Shown here in pieces: positions 33,031-41,547 of a stretch of DNA of 64,000 bases. How positions within the stretch are numbered: the stretch's first letter is position 1; each line of letters opens with the position of its first letter. The notes under the pieces are model-generated. The model searched no databases. It was not told the origin of the DNA and saw nothing but the letters and a program-made list of their open reading frames with translations. The DNA comes from Enterocloster asparagiformis (GTDB taxonomy: Bacteria > Bacillota > Clostridia > Lachnospirales > Lachnospiraceae): NCBI GenBank assembly GCA_018380885.1, contig JAGZSY010000006.1, positions 124,001 through 188,000 on the forward strand. The letters run 5' to 3'. The position numbers and the translations under genes are program-made.

Positions 33031-33169
33031 TTATTTTTATCGTTTTAATATTTTTATTTCAAATTCATTGACTTTTCCCCAATATTATGCTAGTTTTTAA
33101 TTGAAACGGTATTATATGCCATCGATTCAACAAATTATTATATACTTTTTACCGTTTCAACAATTAAAT
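33012..33169. promoter_or_regulatory. Repeated TACCGTTT boxes in the divergent sugar-locus promoter region
   Basis: Three similar boxes are visible: TTTTTACCGTTTTGTCAATTA-like at 33013-33033 (rightward), its inverted form TTAATTGAAACGGTA at 33098-33111, and TTTTTACCGTTTCAAC with CAATTAA at 33146-33167. A weaker TTTTATCGTTTTAAT copy lies at 33036-33050. The shared core is TACCGTTTYR...AATTA. Placement between the divergent importer and RuMP-enzyme operons suggests operators for the DeoR-family protein encoded at 36314. Confidence 0.65.
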
Positions 33170-33189
33170 CAAGAAAGGTGCGTAACAAT

Positions 33190-34002
33190 ATGATTTCTCT
33201 GACCAAAAGCGGACTTCCTATCTCTTATAACAGTTCCGGGGATTTATCCTGGGATGCCAGCATGCAGGTTTCGGGGACCGGACGAAAAACCGTTTTCGAC
33301 ATGGCCGGGCTCCTGATGAACCCCGGCTATTTACCCGGGGATGAGCCCTACTATGACGTATACCGGGCGATCATCCACCCCGAAGACGAGCCCGTATTCA
33401 AGGAGTACCGCAAGCGGTATGACATCACGGTCGTCATGCCCAGCCCTGAAAACGGCGAATGTAAGAAAACGGCGGGACATTTCCACAGTTATCTTCCCGG
33501 ACGCCACTGTTCCTACCCTGAGGTGTATGAGGTGTTGGCCGGAACCGCTCTCTACATACTGGTAAAGGTCAACGATCATCTGGCCGACGACGAACATCTG
33601 GTAATCGAGGATGTGCGTCTTGCGACGGTTCATGCCGGCGAGACCATCATTATCCCGCCTCTATACGGTCACGCCTCCATCAACATCGGCCAGGGGCCCT
33701 TGATTTTCAATAATGTGTGCACCCTTGAAAACAAATCTGATTATTCCCTGGTCAAGCGCCACCACGGCATGCCCTACTACATTATAAAAGAATACGGAGA
33801 GTTAAAATTTGTAAAAAATCCCAGCTACAAAATGGATATCCCCGCCCCGCGCATGATGAAGGTACTTGAAAATCCGGAATACGGCATCATCTTTAACAAC
33901 CCGATCTATCATGAATTCCTGAAGCGGCCCCAGGTTTTCAGCTTTCTGGAAAATCCCATCGGCAAGGTGGAACACATCATGAATATGCTGGCCGACGTGT
34001 AG
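33190..34002 (+). CDS. Cupin-type glucose-6-phosphate isomerase
   Basis: This 270-residue protein contains a cupin core like the archaeal/Firmicute phosphoglucose isomerase family (PF06560). TAGHFHS gives metal ligands His97 and His99, PEVYEVLAG supplies the glutamate, and PLYGHASIN supplies a further histidine. The enzyme interconverts an aldose-6-phosphate and ketose-6-phosphate (glucose-6-P and fructose-6-P in characterised members). The ATG at 33190 has AAAGG 9 nt upstream and is preferred to a GTG at 33178. It opens the rightward operon with the HPS, PHI and ROK genes. Confidence 0.85.
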   Translation: MISLTKSGLPISYNSSGDLSWDASMQVSGTGRKTVFDMAGLLMNPGYLPGDEPYYDVYRAIIHPEDEPVFKEYRKRYDITVVMPSPENGECKKTAGHFHSYLPGRHCSYPEVYEVLAGTALYILVKVNDHLADDEHLVIEDVRLATVHAGETIIIPPLYGHASINIGQGPLIFNNVCTLENKSDYSLVKRHHGMPYYIIKEYGELKFVKNPSYKMDIPAPRMMKVLENPEYGIIFNNPIYHEFLKRPQVFSFLENPIGKVEHIMNMLADV

Positions 34003-34057
34003 CAGCCGGCATTTGACCTGAACACGAAATTTAAATATAATAAAGGAGAATCTAACT

Positions 34058-34699
34058 ATGAAGCTGCAAATGTCTTTAGACCGCGTTGATATCGCGGCAG
34101 CAATGGAAATTCTGAAGAACACACATGACGTGATCGATATTGTGGAGGTGGGAACCCCCTTTATCTTCAAAGAAGGGCTTCACGCTGTGGCGGCAATCCG
34201 CAAAGCCTATCCCGACGTGACCATTCTGGCCGACACAAAGATCATGGACGGCGGCGCTTATGTGGCCACTATGGCAGTGGAGGCTGGAGCCGACATCGTC
34301 ACCGTGCTGGCGGCCGCTGAGGATGAGACCATTAAAAATGCATTGGCCGCGGTCAGGAAGCTTGGAAAAGAGCTGTTGGTCGATATGATCGCCGTTCCCA
34401 ACCTGATGGATCGCGCCGGACAGGTAGACGAATGGGGCGTGGACTACATCGGCGTGCACACGGGATTTGATATTCAGGCTCTGGGAGCCAGCCCGTTGGG
34501 ACAGCTTCGCCAGCTAACCTCTGTCCTCAGACATGCGAAAGCGGCGGCGGCAGGCGGTATTGACCTGGATACGCTTCCCGCCATCGTTGCAGAGCAGCCT
34601 GCCATCGTCATATGCGGCAAATCCATCACCCGCAAGCATGATCCCCGCCAGACCATTCTGGATATGAAGCAGATCATCGCGCAGGGAAAGGAGGCGTAA
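34058..34699 (+). CDS. hxlA: 3-hexulose-6-phosphate synthase
   Basis: This 213-residue protein of the OMP-decarboxylase superfamily has the active-site DTKIMD (Asp59, Lys61, Asp64), IVEVGTP, GADIVTVLAAAED and the VDYIGVHTGFD motif. These match HPS, not the related 3-keto-gulonate-6-P decarboxylases, where the corresponding segments differ. HPS joins formaldehyde and ribulose-5-phosphate to give arabino-hex-3-ulose-6-phosphate, or runs the reverse. It is 2 nt upstream of the PHI gene, the usual pairing. Confidence 0.9.
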   Translation: MKLQMSLDRVDIAAAMEILKNTHDVIDIVEVGTPFIFKEGLHAVAAIRKAYPDVTILADTKIMDGGAYVATMAVEAGADIVTVLAAAEDETIKNALAAVRKLGKELLVDMIAVPNLMDRAGQVDEWGVDYIGVHTGFDIQALGASPLGQLRQLTSVLRHAKAAAAGGIDLDTLPAIVAEQPAIVICGKSITRKHDPRQTILDMKQIIAQGKEA

Positions 34700-34701
34700 C
34701 C

Positions 34702-35253
34702 ATGACTCCCATCGACTATTCCCTGAATGCTCTCCATGAATTGGAAGAAAATATCGCTAAGATTTGTACTGATCAGGTGGAGGCGCTGATCCACAGCATA
34801 TTATCCGCCAACAAAATTTATGTCGCGGGTGCAGGCCGCTCCCGCCTGATGCTGCAGGCCTTTGCGATGCGCCTCATGCACCTTGGCCTGAAGGCCTATG
34901 TGGTTGGCGAGATCGCCACACCGGCCGTGGAACCGGGTGATCTGGTGATCATCGGAACCGGCTCAGGGGAGACGGACTCCCTGGTCGTCATGGCTGGAAA
35001 AGCGAAAAAGATCGGCGCGAAGCTTGCGGTCATCACCATTTATCCCGAATCCCGGGCGGGTTCCCAGGCGGATCTTGTTGTACAGATTGGCGGAAAGAGC
35101 GGCAAGGTAGCGACTACAAAAACCTCCGTTCAGCCCGGCGGCAACCTGTTTGAGCAGAGTATGCTGATCCTGTTGGACTGTTCCATCATCAGCATCGCGG
35201 AGCTTGGAAACATTGACACCAGCCAGTTTAAAAGACACGCAAATTTAGAATAG
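34702..35253 (+). CDS. hxlB: 6-phospho-3-hexuloisomerase
   Basis: This 183-residue SIS-domain protein has NKIYVAGAGRSRLMLQAFAMRLMHLG (cited by position 33-58) and IGTGSGETDS, the phosphosugar-binding features of PHI. It interconverts arabino-hex-3-ulose-6-phosphate and fructose-6-phosphate. It lies immediately after hxlA, so the two steps of the ribulose-monophosphate path are translated together. Length is normal for the family. Confidence 0.9.
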   Translation: MTPIDYSLNALHELEENIAKICTDQVEALIHSILSANKIYVAGAGRSRLMLQAFAMRLMHLGLKAYVVGEIATPAVEPGDLVIIGTGSGETDSLVVMAGKAKKIGAKLAVITIYPESRAGSQADLVVQIGGKSGKVATTKTSVQPGGNLFEQSMLILLDCSIISIAELGNIDTSQFKRHANLE

Positions 35254-35275
35254 CATTAAAACCGGAGGCCAGATT

Positions 35276-36232
35276 ATGAACACATCCTTTTATGCGGGAA
35301 TCGACATGGGCGGCACTAATATCAAGGGGGCTATTACAACTCCCCTGTTGGAAACGATCTGCACGGATTTCATCCCTACGGTGCCGGATTCCGGTGATAA
35401 ATCCTTTGAGACGATTACGGCCCGGGCCGTCATGCTCATCGAACGGATGATGGAACATGCGGGACTGGCGCCGGAAGGCCTTAAGGCCGTGGGAATGGGA
35501 ATGGCCGGAATCATCGATGCGTCAAACGCAGTGCTGCTGCAGTTCAATGCCCTTGGCTGGAGCTGTGTACAGCCCTCGGTCCCCATTTCCAACCATTTCC
35601 ATGTGCCGGTATATCTCACAAACGACGGCACGGCCAATCTGCTGGGTGAGGCTCATCTGGGAGCGGCCAGAGGGATAAAAGATGTGCTGCTGATCACCCT
35701 GGGGACAGGCGTGGGGGGCGCCGTCATGGTAGACGGAAACATATTATCCGGCTCCAAAGGACTGGGCGGTGAAATCGGCCATATCGTCATTGACCAGGGC
35801 AAAAGCTTTCAACAGTACTGCTCCGCCACAGCCATCACAGACTATGCCCAGGAACAGATGCAGTTGGACCGCGGCTCCCTGTTGTGGACCGCCTCCAGCC
35901 ACAATCCCCAGTCCGTCACCGCCAAAATGATCTGCGACTGCGCCCACAGGCATGATCCGCTCTGCCTGCGCGTTGTGGAGCGGACCGCCCTCCATCTGGG
36001 CTACGCCCTTATTTCATTTATCAATGTGTTCAACCCCGGCCTGATTCTCATCGGCGGCGGGCTGTCCCGGGCCGGCGATTTGCTGCTGGGGCCCGCAATC
36101 CGGCAGACCCTTTCCGGTATCCACCATCCCCGCCTGGCCTGCCCGATCAGGCTGGCTTCCCTGGGGCCGGAGGCAGGGGCTTTGGGCGCGTGTGCCCTGG
36201 CCCGGCTGCAAATTTATCCCCCTTCCTCATAA
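35276..36232 (+). CDS. ROK-family sugar kinase lacking the usual zinc motif
   Basis: This 318-residue protein has the ROK ATP site (IDMGGTNIKG, residues 9-18), catalytic Asp117 in TNDGTAN, GTGVGGAV and GEIGHIVID (165-173), and GGGLSRAG near the C-terminus. After GEIGH the usual Cys-rich zinc loop (CxCGxxGCxE) is missing: the chain runs DQGKSFQQYCSATAI with a single cysteine. It probably phosphorylates the imported hexose. The shortened loop implies altered substrate recognition or a diverged, possibly regulatory, role. Confidence 0.85.
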   Translation: MNTSFYAGIDMGGTNIKGAITTPLLETICTDFIPTVPDSGDKSFETITARAVMLIERMMEHAGLAPEGLKAVGMGMAGIIDASNAVLLQFNALGWSCVQPSVPISNHFHVPVYLTNDGTANLLGEAHLGAARGIKDVLLITLGTGVGGAVMVDGNILSGSKGLGGEIGHIVIDQGKSFQQYCSATAITDYAQEQMQLDRGSLLWTASSHNPQSVTAKMICDCAHRHDPLCLRVVERTALHLGYALISFINVFNPGLILIGGGLSRAGDLLLGPAIRQTLSGIHHPRLACPIRLASLGPEAGALGACALARLQIYPPSS

Positions 36233-36313
36233 CCCATTTCTATTGCATTTTTTATAGCCTGATGTTAAGATATAAATGCCTTATCATGTCCAATAATCAG
36301 GGAGGTAAACGTT

Positions 36314-37123
36314 TTGAATACCCCGGGAAATAAAGCCTTACTTCGCCATCAGCGTATTAAATCCATGCTCGCAAATCAGGAGACCGTTTCTCTCTCTGAA
36401 TTTTGCGGCACCCTAAACTGCAGCGAGTCCACCATACGCAACGACCTGCGTTTTTTGGAGTCCCAGGGTGTACTGAAACGGACCTTCGGCGGTGCAATGC
36501 TTTTAGATACCGTCACAAACGGGTACAATATTACAGTGCGCAGTACCGCAAACCAGCAGTACAAAGCGCTTATGGCCGATTACATTGTAAAGAATATTAT
36601 TGTCCCCGGCAGCACCATCGCCCTGGACTCCGGCTCCACTGCCCTGGAAATCGCCAAAAAGCTCTGCGAAGCCCAGATTGATATCACCGTGATTACCAAT
36701 TCCTTTGCCGCCGCCGCAGTTTTGGCCCAGCATGAGTCCATCAATTTCTATCTGGCAGGGGGAAATTACAGCCCCCATACCGGTTCCTTCTTTGATGAAA
36801 TCACAACAGCGGCGATCACCAGCCTGTATGCGGACCTATTCTTTTTTACCGCCCATGGCGTATCGGCCGATGTGGGATTTACCATCGGCAGCTCGGCAGA
36901 AGGCCCCATCAAACGGACGATGATCCAATGTTCCAAGAAAACCATTGCCGTCCTGGACCATACAAAGATCGGTCACACGGGCCTGAAGCTGGTATGTGGA
37001 TTTGATTCCATTCACACCATCATCACAGACAGCCTTGCAGACCCGTCCGCCGTGAACAGCCTTCGCCAAAAGGGTGTGGAGGTGATTCTTGTTCCTGCGG
37101 CTTCGCCGGCCGAACAGCCGTAA
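36314..37123 (+). CDS. DeoR-family transcriptional regulator
   Basis: The N-terminus holds the DeoR winged helix (LSEFCGTLNCSESTIRNDL, LKRTFGGA). The remainder is the DeoRC sugar-phosphate-sensing domain (ALDSGSTALEIAKKL, ITNSFAAAAVL, LAGGNY). The start is a TTG at 36314 with GGGAGG 8 nt upstream. It is the last gene of the RuMP-enzyme operon, which makes it the likely repressor acting at the TACCGTTT boxes of the divergent promoter region, released by a phosphorylated sugar. Confidence 0.9.
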   Translation: MNTPGNKALLRHQRIKSMLANQETVSLSEFCGTLNCSESTIRNDLRFLESQGVLKRTFGGAMLLDTVTNGYNITVRSTANQQYKALMADYIVKNIIVPGSTIALDSGSTALEIAKKLCEAQIDITVITNSFAAAAVLAQHESINFYLAGGNYSPHTGSFFDEITTAAITSLYADLFFFTAHGVSADVGFTIGSSAEGPIKRTMIQCSKKTIAVLDHTKIGHTGLKLVCGFDSIHTIITDSLADPSAVNSLRQKGVEVILVPAASPAEQP

Positions 37124-37163
37124 AATCACCTGCCGGCCGCGCCGGCGGCTCATTCCATTCAAC

Positions 37164-37212
37164 AAAAAATCAGAAGGATATCCAGACAAACGATATCCTC
37201 CTGATTTTTTAT
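37164..37212. terminator. Bidirectional terminator
   Basis: AAAAAATCAG-A-AGGATATC (37164-37182) pairs with GATATCCT-C-CTGATTTTTT (37192-37210), flanked by A and T runs. It ends both the rightward DeoR operon and the leftward AroE operon. Confidence 0.9.
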
Positions 37213-37217
37213 TTCGT

Positions 37218-38096
37218 TTAATAAAACCTCTTCCTCACCGCGTCAACCGACATATCCACGCCCAGGATTTCACGAAAGCTGGCCGCGGCCTGCCACAGCA
37301 GCATGCCTCTGCCGCCAATGCACCTGCAGCCCGCGGCTTTTGCGTCCCTCAGCAGAACGGTCTCAAGGGGATTGTAAACCGCGTCCGCAACCACCAGTCC
37401 CGGATACAGGGCGTTTAAATCCTGCACGATGCTCGTCTCAGCCAGCTCAGGCTGCGCCTGGGACTTCATGCCCGCCACGGTTGCGTTTGCCAGAATCTCC
37501 GCGGACCGGACCTCCGCGGTCATCCGTTGCGCATCCGCGATGTCGTACACGTCCACCGCACAATCCGGCACGATTTCCCGGATCTTCTCCGCCGTCAGAA
37601 GCGCTCTCTCAAAAAACGCGTCTTTCCGGTTAAAAATGACGATTTCTCTGGCGCCGCTGAGCGCGCACTGCACTTGAATGGCTGTCGCCGCGCCTCCGCC
37701 TCCGGCTATCACGATCTTTTTTCCCTTTATCTCCACGCCGTTATCCTTCAGATTCAGCACAAAGCCGAGGCCATCCGTAATATGTCCGGTCAGCTTTCCA
37801 TTCTCATTCTTAATGGTATTGACCGCCCCTGCGATCCTGGCTGCCTGCGACAGCTCGTCCATCTCCTTCGCCGCGGCGATTTTGCAGGGCATGGTCACAT
37901 TGCCGCCCTTAATCCCCAGCGTACGAAACGCCTTCATCGCGTCGGGGACCTGCTCTTCCCCTATATCGAAGGCCACGTATATATAGTCAAGCCCCAGCGT
38001 TTCAAAACTGAAATTCCATGTGGCCGGGGAACCAGAGTGACCGACCGGAGAGCCGATCAGCGCCAATAAACCTGTATGTCCGGAAACCGTTCCCAT
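37218..38096 (-). CDS. Shikimate/quinate dehydrogenase family protein (AroE-like)
   Basis: This 292-residue enzyme has the AroE layout. Catalytic Lys72 sits in NVTMPCK and Asp108 in TDGLGF; GAVNTI (90-95) and the cofactor loop AGGGGAATA (131-139) are present. The substrate-binding serine motif, usually SHSxSPxMHN, reads GHSGSPATWN here, so carboxylate or ring recognition is altered. It oxidises or reduces a ring hydroxyl. It is the last gene of a six-gene operon with a chorismate mutase and flavoenzymes, so a catabolic or specialised role is more likely than housekeeping aromatic synthesis. Confidence 0.85.
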   Translation of the reverse strand: MGTVSGHTGLLALIGSPVGHSGSPATWNFSFETLGLDYIYVAFDIGEEQVPDAMKAFRTLGIKGGNVTMPCKIAAAKEMDELSQAARIAGAVNTIKNENGKLTGHITDGLGFVLNLKDNGVEIKGKKIVIAGGGGAATAIQVQCALSGAREIVIFNRKDAFFERALLTAEKIREIVPDCAVDVYDIADAQRMTAEVRSAEILANATVAGMKSQAQPELAETSIVQDLNALYPGLVVADAVYNPLETVLLRDAKAAGCRCIGGRGMLLWQAAASFREILGVDMSVDAVRKRFY

Positions 38097-38121
38097 TTCA
38101 AAATCCTCCCACTATCCGATG

Positions 38122-39516
38122 TCAGCCAAAAAGCCCGCATATGCTCCAGTACGGGTAAAACACTCCGGCTGCCGCAAAAAATGTCAATAAAGTCAGCGCA
38201 ATGCCCATGCGCACCACATACCTGGCAGGAAAATACCCGTTGGAAGCCCCAATCATCATGGCTACCGAGTGAAAGGGCAGAAGGGCGTGGAACGAAACGC
38301 TGGCAACCGCGGTAAACACAATGACCGGCGAAGATACCGCCTGACCGCAGAGAATGAGCATCCCCGGCACAGCCACCGAGAGAGTCGTCGTGTTGCTGCC
38401 AAGAATCATGTGCAGCAGCATGCTGACCAGAACCATGACCAGCAGATATCCCAGGGAGAACTCCGCCGGGAATATCCCCTGCAGGACGCCGAATACCTTG
38501 TCCGCAGCGCCGCAGGCTTTCATCACGCCGCCGATGGAAAATGCCGCCGTCAGAAACACCAGCGTCGTCACGTCTATGGTCTTAAGGTCCTCCTTGTGCA
38601 GTATGCCCAGCCCGAACAATATGGCGGTGGCCAGGATGGTTATCACCGTCTGATTGATTCCGTGCAGACCGCTGCTCATCCACAGCAGCACCGTGACAAT
38701 GATTACCGCCAGCGCGGCTTTCTGCCGGCCGCTAAAGGGGACCCGGGCAGCAGCGCAGCACGTCTTTATGGCCGGCCCCAGAAGCTCCCTGCGGAAGAAA
38801 AACGTGAAGGTGAGCAGTACCAGCGCGCAGGTAACCAACGTGGGGGGCAGCATATAACGCATCCACATGCCGTTGGAGATGGGAATCTCGGAAAACCCCG
38901 CAGCCACATGGTTCATAATCATATCCGCGTCCTTGGCCGACATGTTGACCACCGCAAAAAGCAGGAACACGCCGTACATCAGAACGGAACAGGTCTGCTC
39001 CGGAAGGTCCGTCCGCTTTAAAAACTGATGGAACATAGCCGCCACAATGATCACCCGCGCCAGCGGCTGAGGGATCACATACATCGTCAGGTAGAACATT
39101 GCGGTGATCGCCAGCAGGCATTGACAGGGCGTATGCACCAGGCGCAGCAGCAGCGGCTGAAAAATCTGATCGATCAGCCCGGAATTGGCAATTCCCTGGC
39201 TGAACAGATATGTAATCACAATCATCGGAAAGGTTTCCGACAGCGGAAAGGAGAAAATGGTCCCCATCTCAACCCTGCTGACCAGACAGAATACCGCGAT
39301 CAGAAAGACCGATGCCGGTATTTTTTTTACGAGCCCCGTGCTCCACCAGATTATTACCAGCAGCACGGCGGCCACAACCGCGGATTGCCGCAGCGTCAGT
39401 CCAATGGGACGGCCAAACAGAATCATCGCCGGCAGCGCCAGGCTGAGCATCAGTCCGGCGATCCAGCCTCCGCTGACCTGCTTGGGCATCACATAGCTTC
39501 TCAAAATCTGTTCCAT
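38122..39516 (-). CDS. SLC13/DASS-like carboxylate transporter
   Basis: This 464-residue membrane protein has about 11-12 hydrophobic segments in the pattern of the divalent-anion:Na+ symporter and ion-transporter superfamily. Useful marks are LILGSNTTTLSVAVPG-like LGSNTTTLSVAVPGM (a duplicated SNT-type substrate motif) and HALLPFHSVAMMIGASNGYF. It likely imports or exchanges an organic anion. It is one of two such carriers in this operon, which suggests substrate/product exchange. Confidence 0.8.
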   Translation of the reverse strand: MEQILRSYVMPKQVSGGWIAGLMLSLALPAMILFGRPIGLTLRQSAVVAAVLLVIIWWSTGLVKKIPASVFLIAVFCLVSRVEMGTIFSFPLSETFPMIVITYLFSQGIANSGLIDQIFQPLLLRLVHTPCQCLLAITAMFYLTMYVIPQPLARVIIVAAMFHQFLKRTDLPEQTCSVLMYGVFLLFAVVNMSAKDADMIMNHVAAGFSEIPISNGMWMRYMLPPTLVTCALVLLTFTFFFRRELLGPAIKTCCAAARVPFSGRQKAALAVIIVTVLLWMSSGLHGINQTVITILATAILFGLGILHKEDLKTIDVTTLVFLTAAFSIGGVMKACGAADKVFGVLQGIFPAEFSLGYLLVMVLVSMLLHMILGSNTTTLSVAVPGMLILCGQAVSSPVIVFTAVASVSFHALLPFHSVAMMIGASNGYFPARYVVRMGIALTLLTFFAAAGVFYPYWSICGLFG

Positions 39517-39530
39517 ATCGCACCTGCTTT

Positions 39531-41534
39531 TTAATCAAAGAATCCCCGGTTCTCCAGTACCTTCAATATATCATGACCTTCCCGGACTCCGTCGATGATC
39601 CGGCGGGCGCGGACGCTGTCCCCAATGTTGTAAATCTCCGTCTCCTCAGGAACAAACGCGTTGTACAGACCTTCAAGGAGCGGGGTCTTAGCCCGCATAC
39701 CCAAACATACGAACCCGTAATCAAAGGGAAGATTTACCGGGCTTCCGTCCTGTTCAACCAGGAACGAATCCTTCTGGACCTTCAAAAGCTTTGTATTCGT
39801 GTACTGCTTAACATGATATTTTGCGAACAGCTCCCTCATGGCGCATTTCGACACCGGGTCCAGGTCCCGGCCAATCTCCGGCATCATTTCCACAATACAA
39901 CATTCCGCTTTGCGGGGCGCAAAATATTCCACCACATCAATTCCCACCGCGCCGCCGCCGATGACCGCCACCTTGCGTTTCTCCATACCGCCCTCATAGG
40001 CCCCGGCCGCAATTCCATCCACCATGTCATAGATCGTGCCCACGCAGCGGTTTTCCTTTTCCAGGCATTCCGCCAGTCCCGGAATGGGAGGAAGCAGGGG
40101 CGTAGACCCGGTCGCGTTTACAACGATATCCGGGTGGAGCCTTTCGATCTGCTTCACCGAAGCCTCCTGCCCGGTAAAACAGTAAAGATTTTTAAATTTC
40201 GAGGCCCGGTTCAGCAGATAGACCACAAAATCCATCATCCTGCGCTTATCCGGAATCTGGCTGATGTAGCGCGTCAGGCCGCCCAGCTCCTTCTCCTTCT
40301 CGAACAAAAATACCTGGCAGCCCGTCTCCGCCGCCGTGCAGGCAGCTTCCAGCCCGGCCGTTCCTCCGCCGATCACGACCACGTTGCATTGGCGGGTGAC
40401 CTTCCGTTTGGCATAATCCTCTCCCTGGTTGATACAGGGATTAACCGTACAGCGGATGGGCCGGTTGACGCCGATCCGGTTGCCGGCGCAGCCCACGTTG
40501 CAGGAGATGCATTTGCGCAGCATATCTTCACAGCCCCACTGCACTTTGTTGACCCAATCCGGCTCCGCGATCAGCCCTCTGCCCATGCCGATCAGGTCCG
40601 CTTCTCCCCTGGCCAGCAGTTCATCCACGATCTTGGGATCCCGCATATTTCCCATGGCAATCACCGGTTTATGGAACGTTTCCTTTACCGCCCGCGCCAT
40701 ATAGCTGCGCCAGCCGTCCGGCCGGAAATTGGAATCGATCTGATACTGAATCGAGCTGTTGAGCCCGCAGGATACGCTGAACAGATCGGCTTCCCCGCTA
40801 AAATAGCGCATAAGCTCCAACACGTCCTCCAGGCTGTTGCCGCCCTCCGTCATCTCATCGGCGCTGAGTCTCAGAATGATCGGATAATCCGGCCCCACCG
40901 CGCGGCGCACGGCTTCCACCACCATTTTCGGAAAGCGGGCTCGGTTCTCCGGGCTTCCCCCAAACTCATCCGTCCGGCAGTTGGTCGTGGGCGACAAAAA
41001 TTGATTGATCAGGTAAGAGTGGCCGCAATGGATTTCCACCGCGTCAAACCCGGCCGTCACGGCCCGGCGCGCCGCGTCGCCGTATTTCCGGGCAATTTCC
41101 TCCATCTCCTCTCTGTCCAGAGGGCGCGGGATTTCCCCGCCCTCCTTGCTGGGAATATTGGAGGCCGACACGGGCTGTGATCCCGTCCGGCCCTTCATGG
41201 CGGAAGCACCCGCGTGGTTCAGCTGAACCGCAACCTTCGCCCCCTGCTTGTGCATGCACTCGCAAAAGTAAAACAGGCGCGGTATAAAATTATCCTGATC
41301 CATCCGCAGCTGCGTGGTCCCGTTGCTGCCCGAGGGATAATCCACGCAGACATTTTCCATGATAATTAACCCGGTTCCACCCTTTGCCCGCATCTCATAA
41401 TAGTGGATATGTAAAAAGCTCATCTCCCCAGTCTGTTCGCCGTAATTGGTGCCCATGGGCATCATAACGATCCGGTTTTTCAGTTCCAGGCTCTTACAGC
41501 GAAAAGGCTTGAAAATATGCGGATACCGTTTCAT
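39531..41534 (-). CDS. Old-Yellow-Enzyme/2,4-dienoyl-CoA-reductase-like flavoprotein
   Basis: This 667-residue enzyme combines an FMN-binding TIM barrel (1-340; RIVMMPMGTN, QLNHAGA, EIHCGHSYLINQFLSP, GMGRGLIAEPDW), a four-cysteine iron-sulfur motif (CISCNVGCAGN plus a later Cys), and a C-terminal FAD/NAD(P)H module (VVVIGGGTAGLEAA and VAVIGGGAVGIDVVEY). This is the FadH/enoate-reductase/bile-acid BaiCD-type layout. These enzymes reduce a conjugated C=C bond anaerobically. In this operon the substrate is probably an unsaturated ring acid. Confidence 0.9.
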   Translation of the reverse strand: MKRYPHIFKPFRCKSLELKNRIVMMPMGTNYGEQTGEMSFLHIHYYEMRAKGGTGLIIMENVCVDYPSGSNGTTQLRMDQDNFIPRLFYFCECMHKQGAKVAVQLNHAGASAMKGRTGSQPVSASNIPSKEGGEIPRPLDREEMEEIARKYGDAARRAVTAGFDAVEIHCGHSYLINQFLSPTTNCRTDEFGGSPENRARFPKMVVEAVRRAVGPDYPIILRLSADEMTEGGNSLEDVLELMRYFSGEADLFSVSCGLNSSIQYQIDSNFRPDGWRSYMARAVKETFHKPVIAMGNMRDPKIVDELLARGEADLIGMGRGLIAEPDWVNKVQWGCEDMLRKCISCNVGCAGNRIGVNRPIRCTVNPCINQGEDYAKRKVTRQCNVVVIGGGTAGLEAACTAAETGCQVFLFEKEKELGGLTRYISQIPDKRRMMDFVVYLLNRASKFKNLYCFTGQEASVKQIERLHPDIVVNATGSTPLLPPIPGLAECLEKENRCVGTIYDMVDGIAAGAYEGGMEKRKVAVIGGGAVGIDVVEYFAPRKAECCIVEMMPEIGRDLDPVSKCAMRELFAKYHVKQYTNTKLLKVQKDSFLVEQDGSPVNLPFDYGFVCLGMRAKTPLLEGLYNAFVPEETEIYNIGDSVRARRIIDGVREGHDILKVLENRGFFD

Positions 41535-41547
41535 GTGCTCTCTCCCC

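Noticed and set aside
34058..34699. 3-keto-L-gulonate-6-phosphate decarboxylase (UlaD/SgbH type)
   Set aside because: The DTKIMD, VLAAAED and GVDYIGVHTG blocks and the adjacent PHI gene match hexulose-phosphate synthase better.
39573..41180. Rightward open frame of 535 codons
   Set aside because: It is fully antisense to the Old-Yellow-Enzyme-like gene, whose motifs and iron-sulfur cysteines are convincing; no ribosome site or family is seen.
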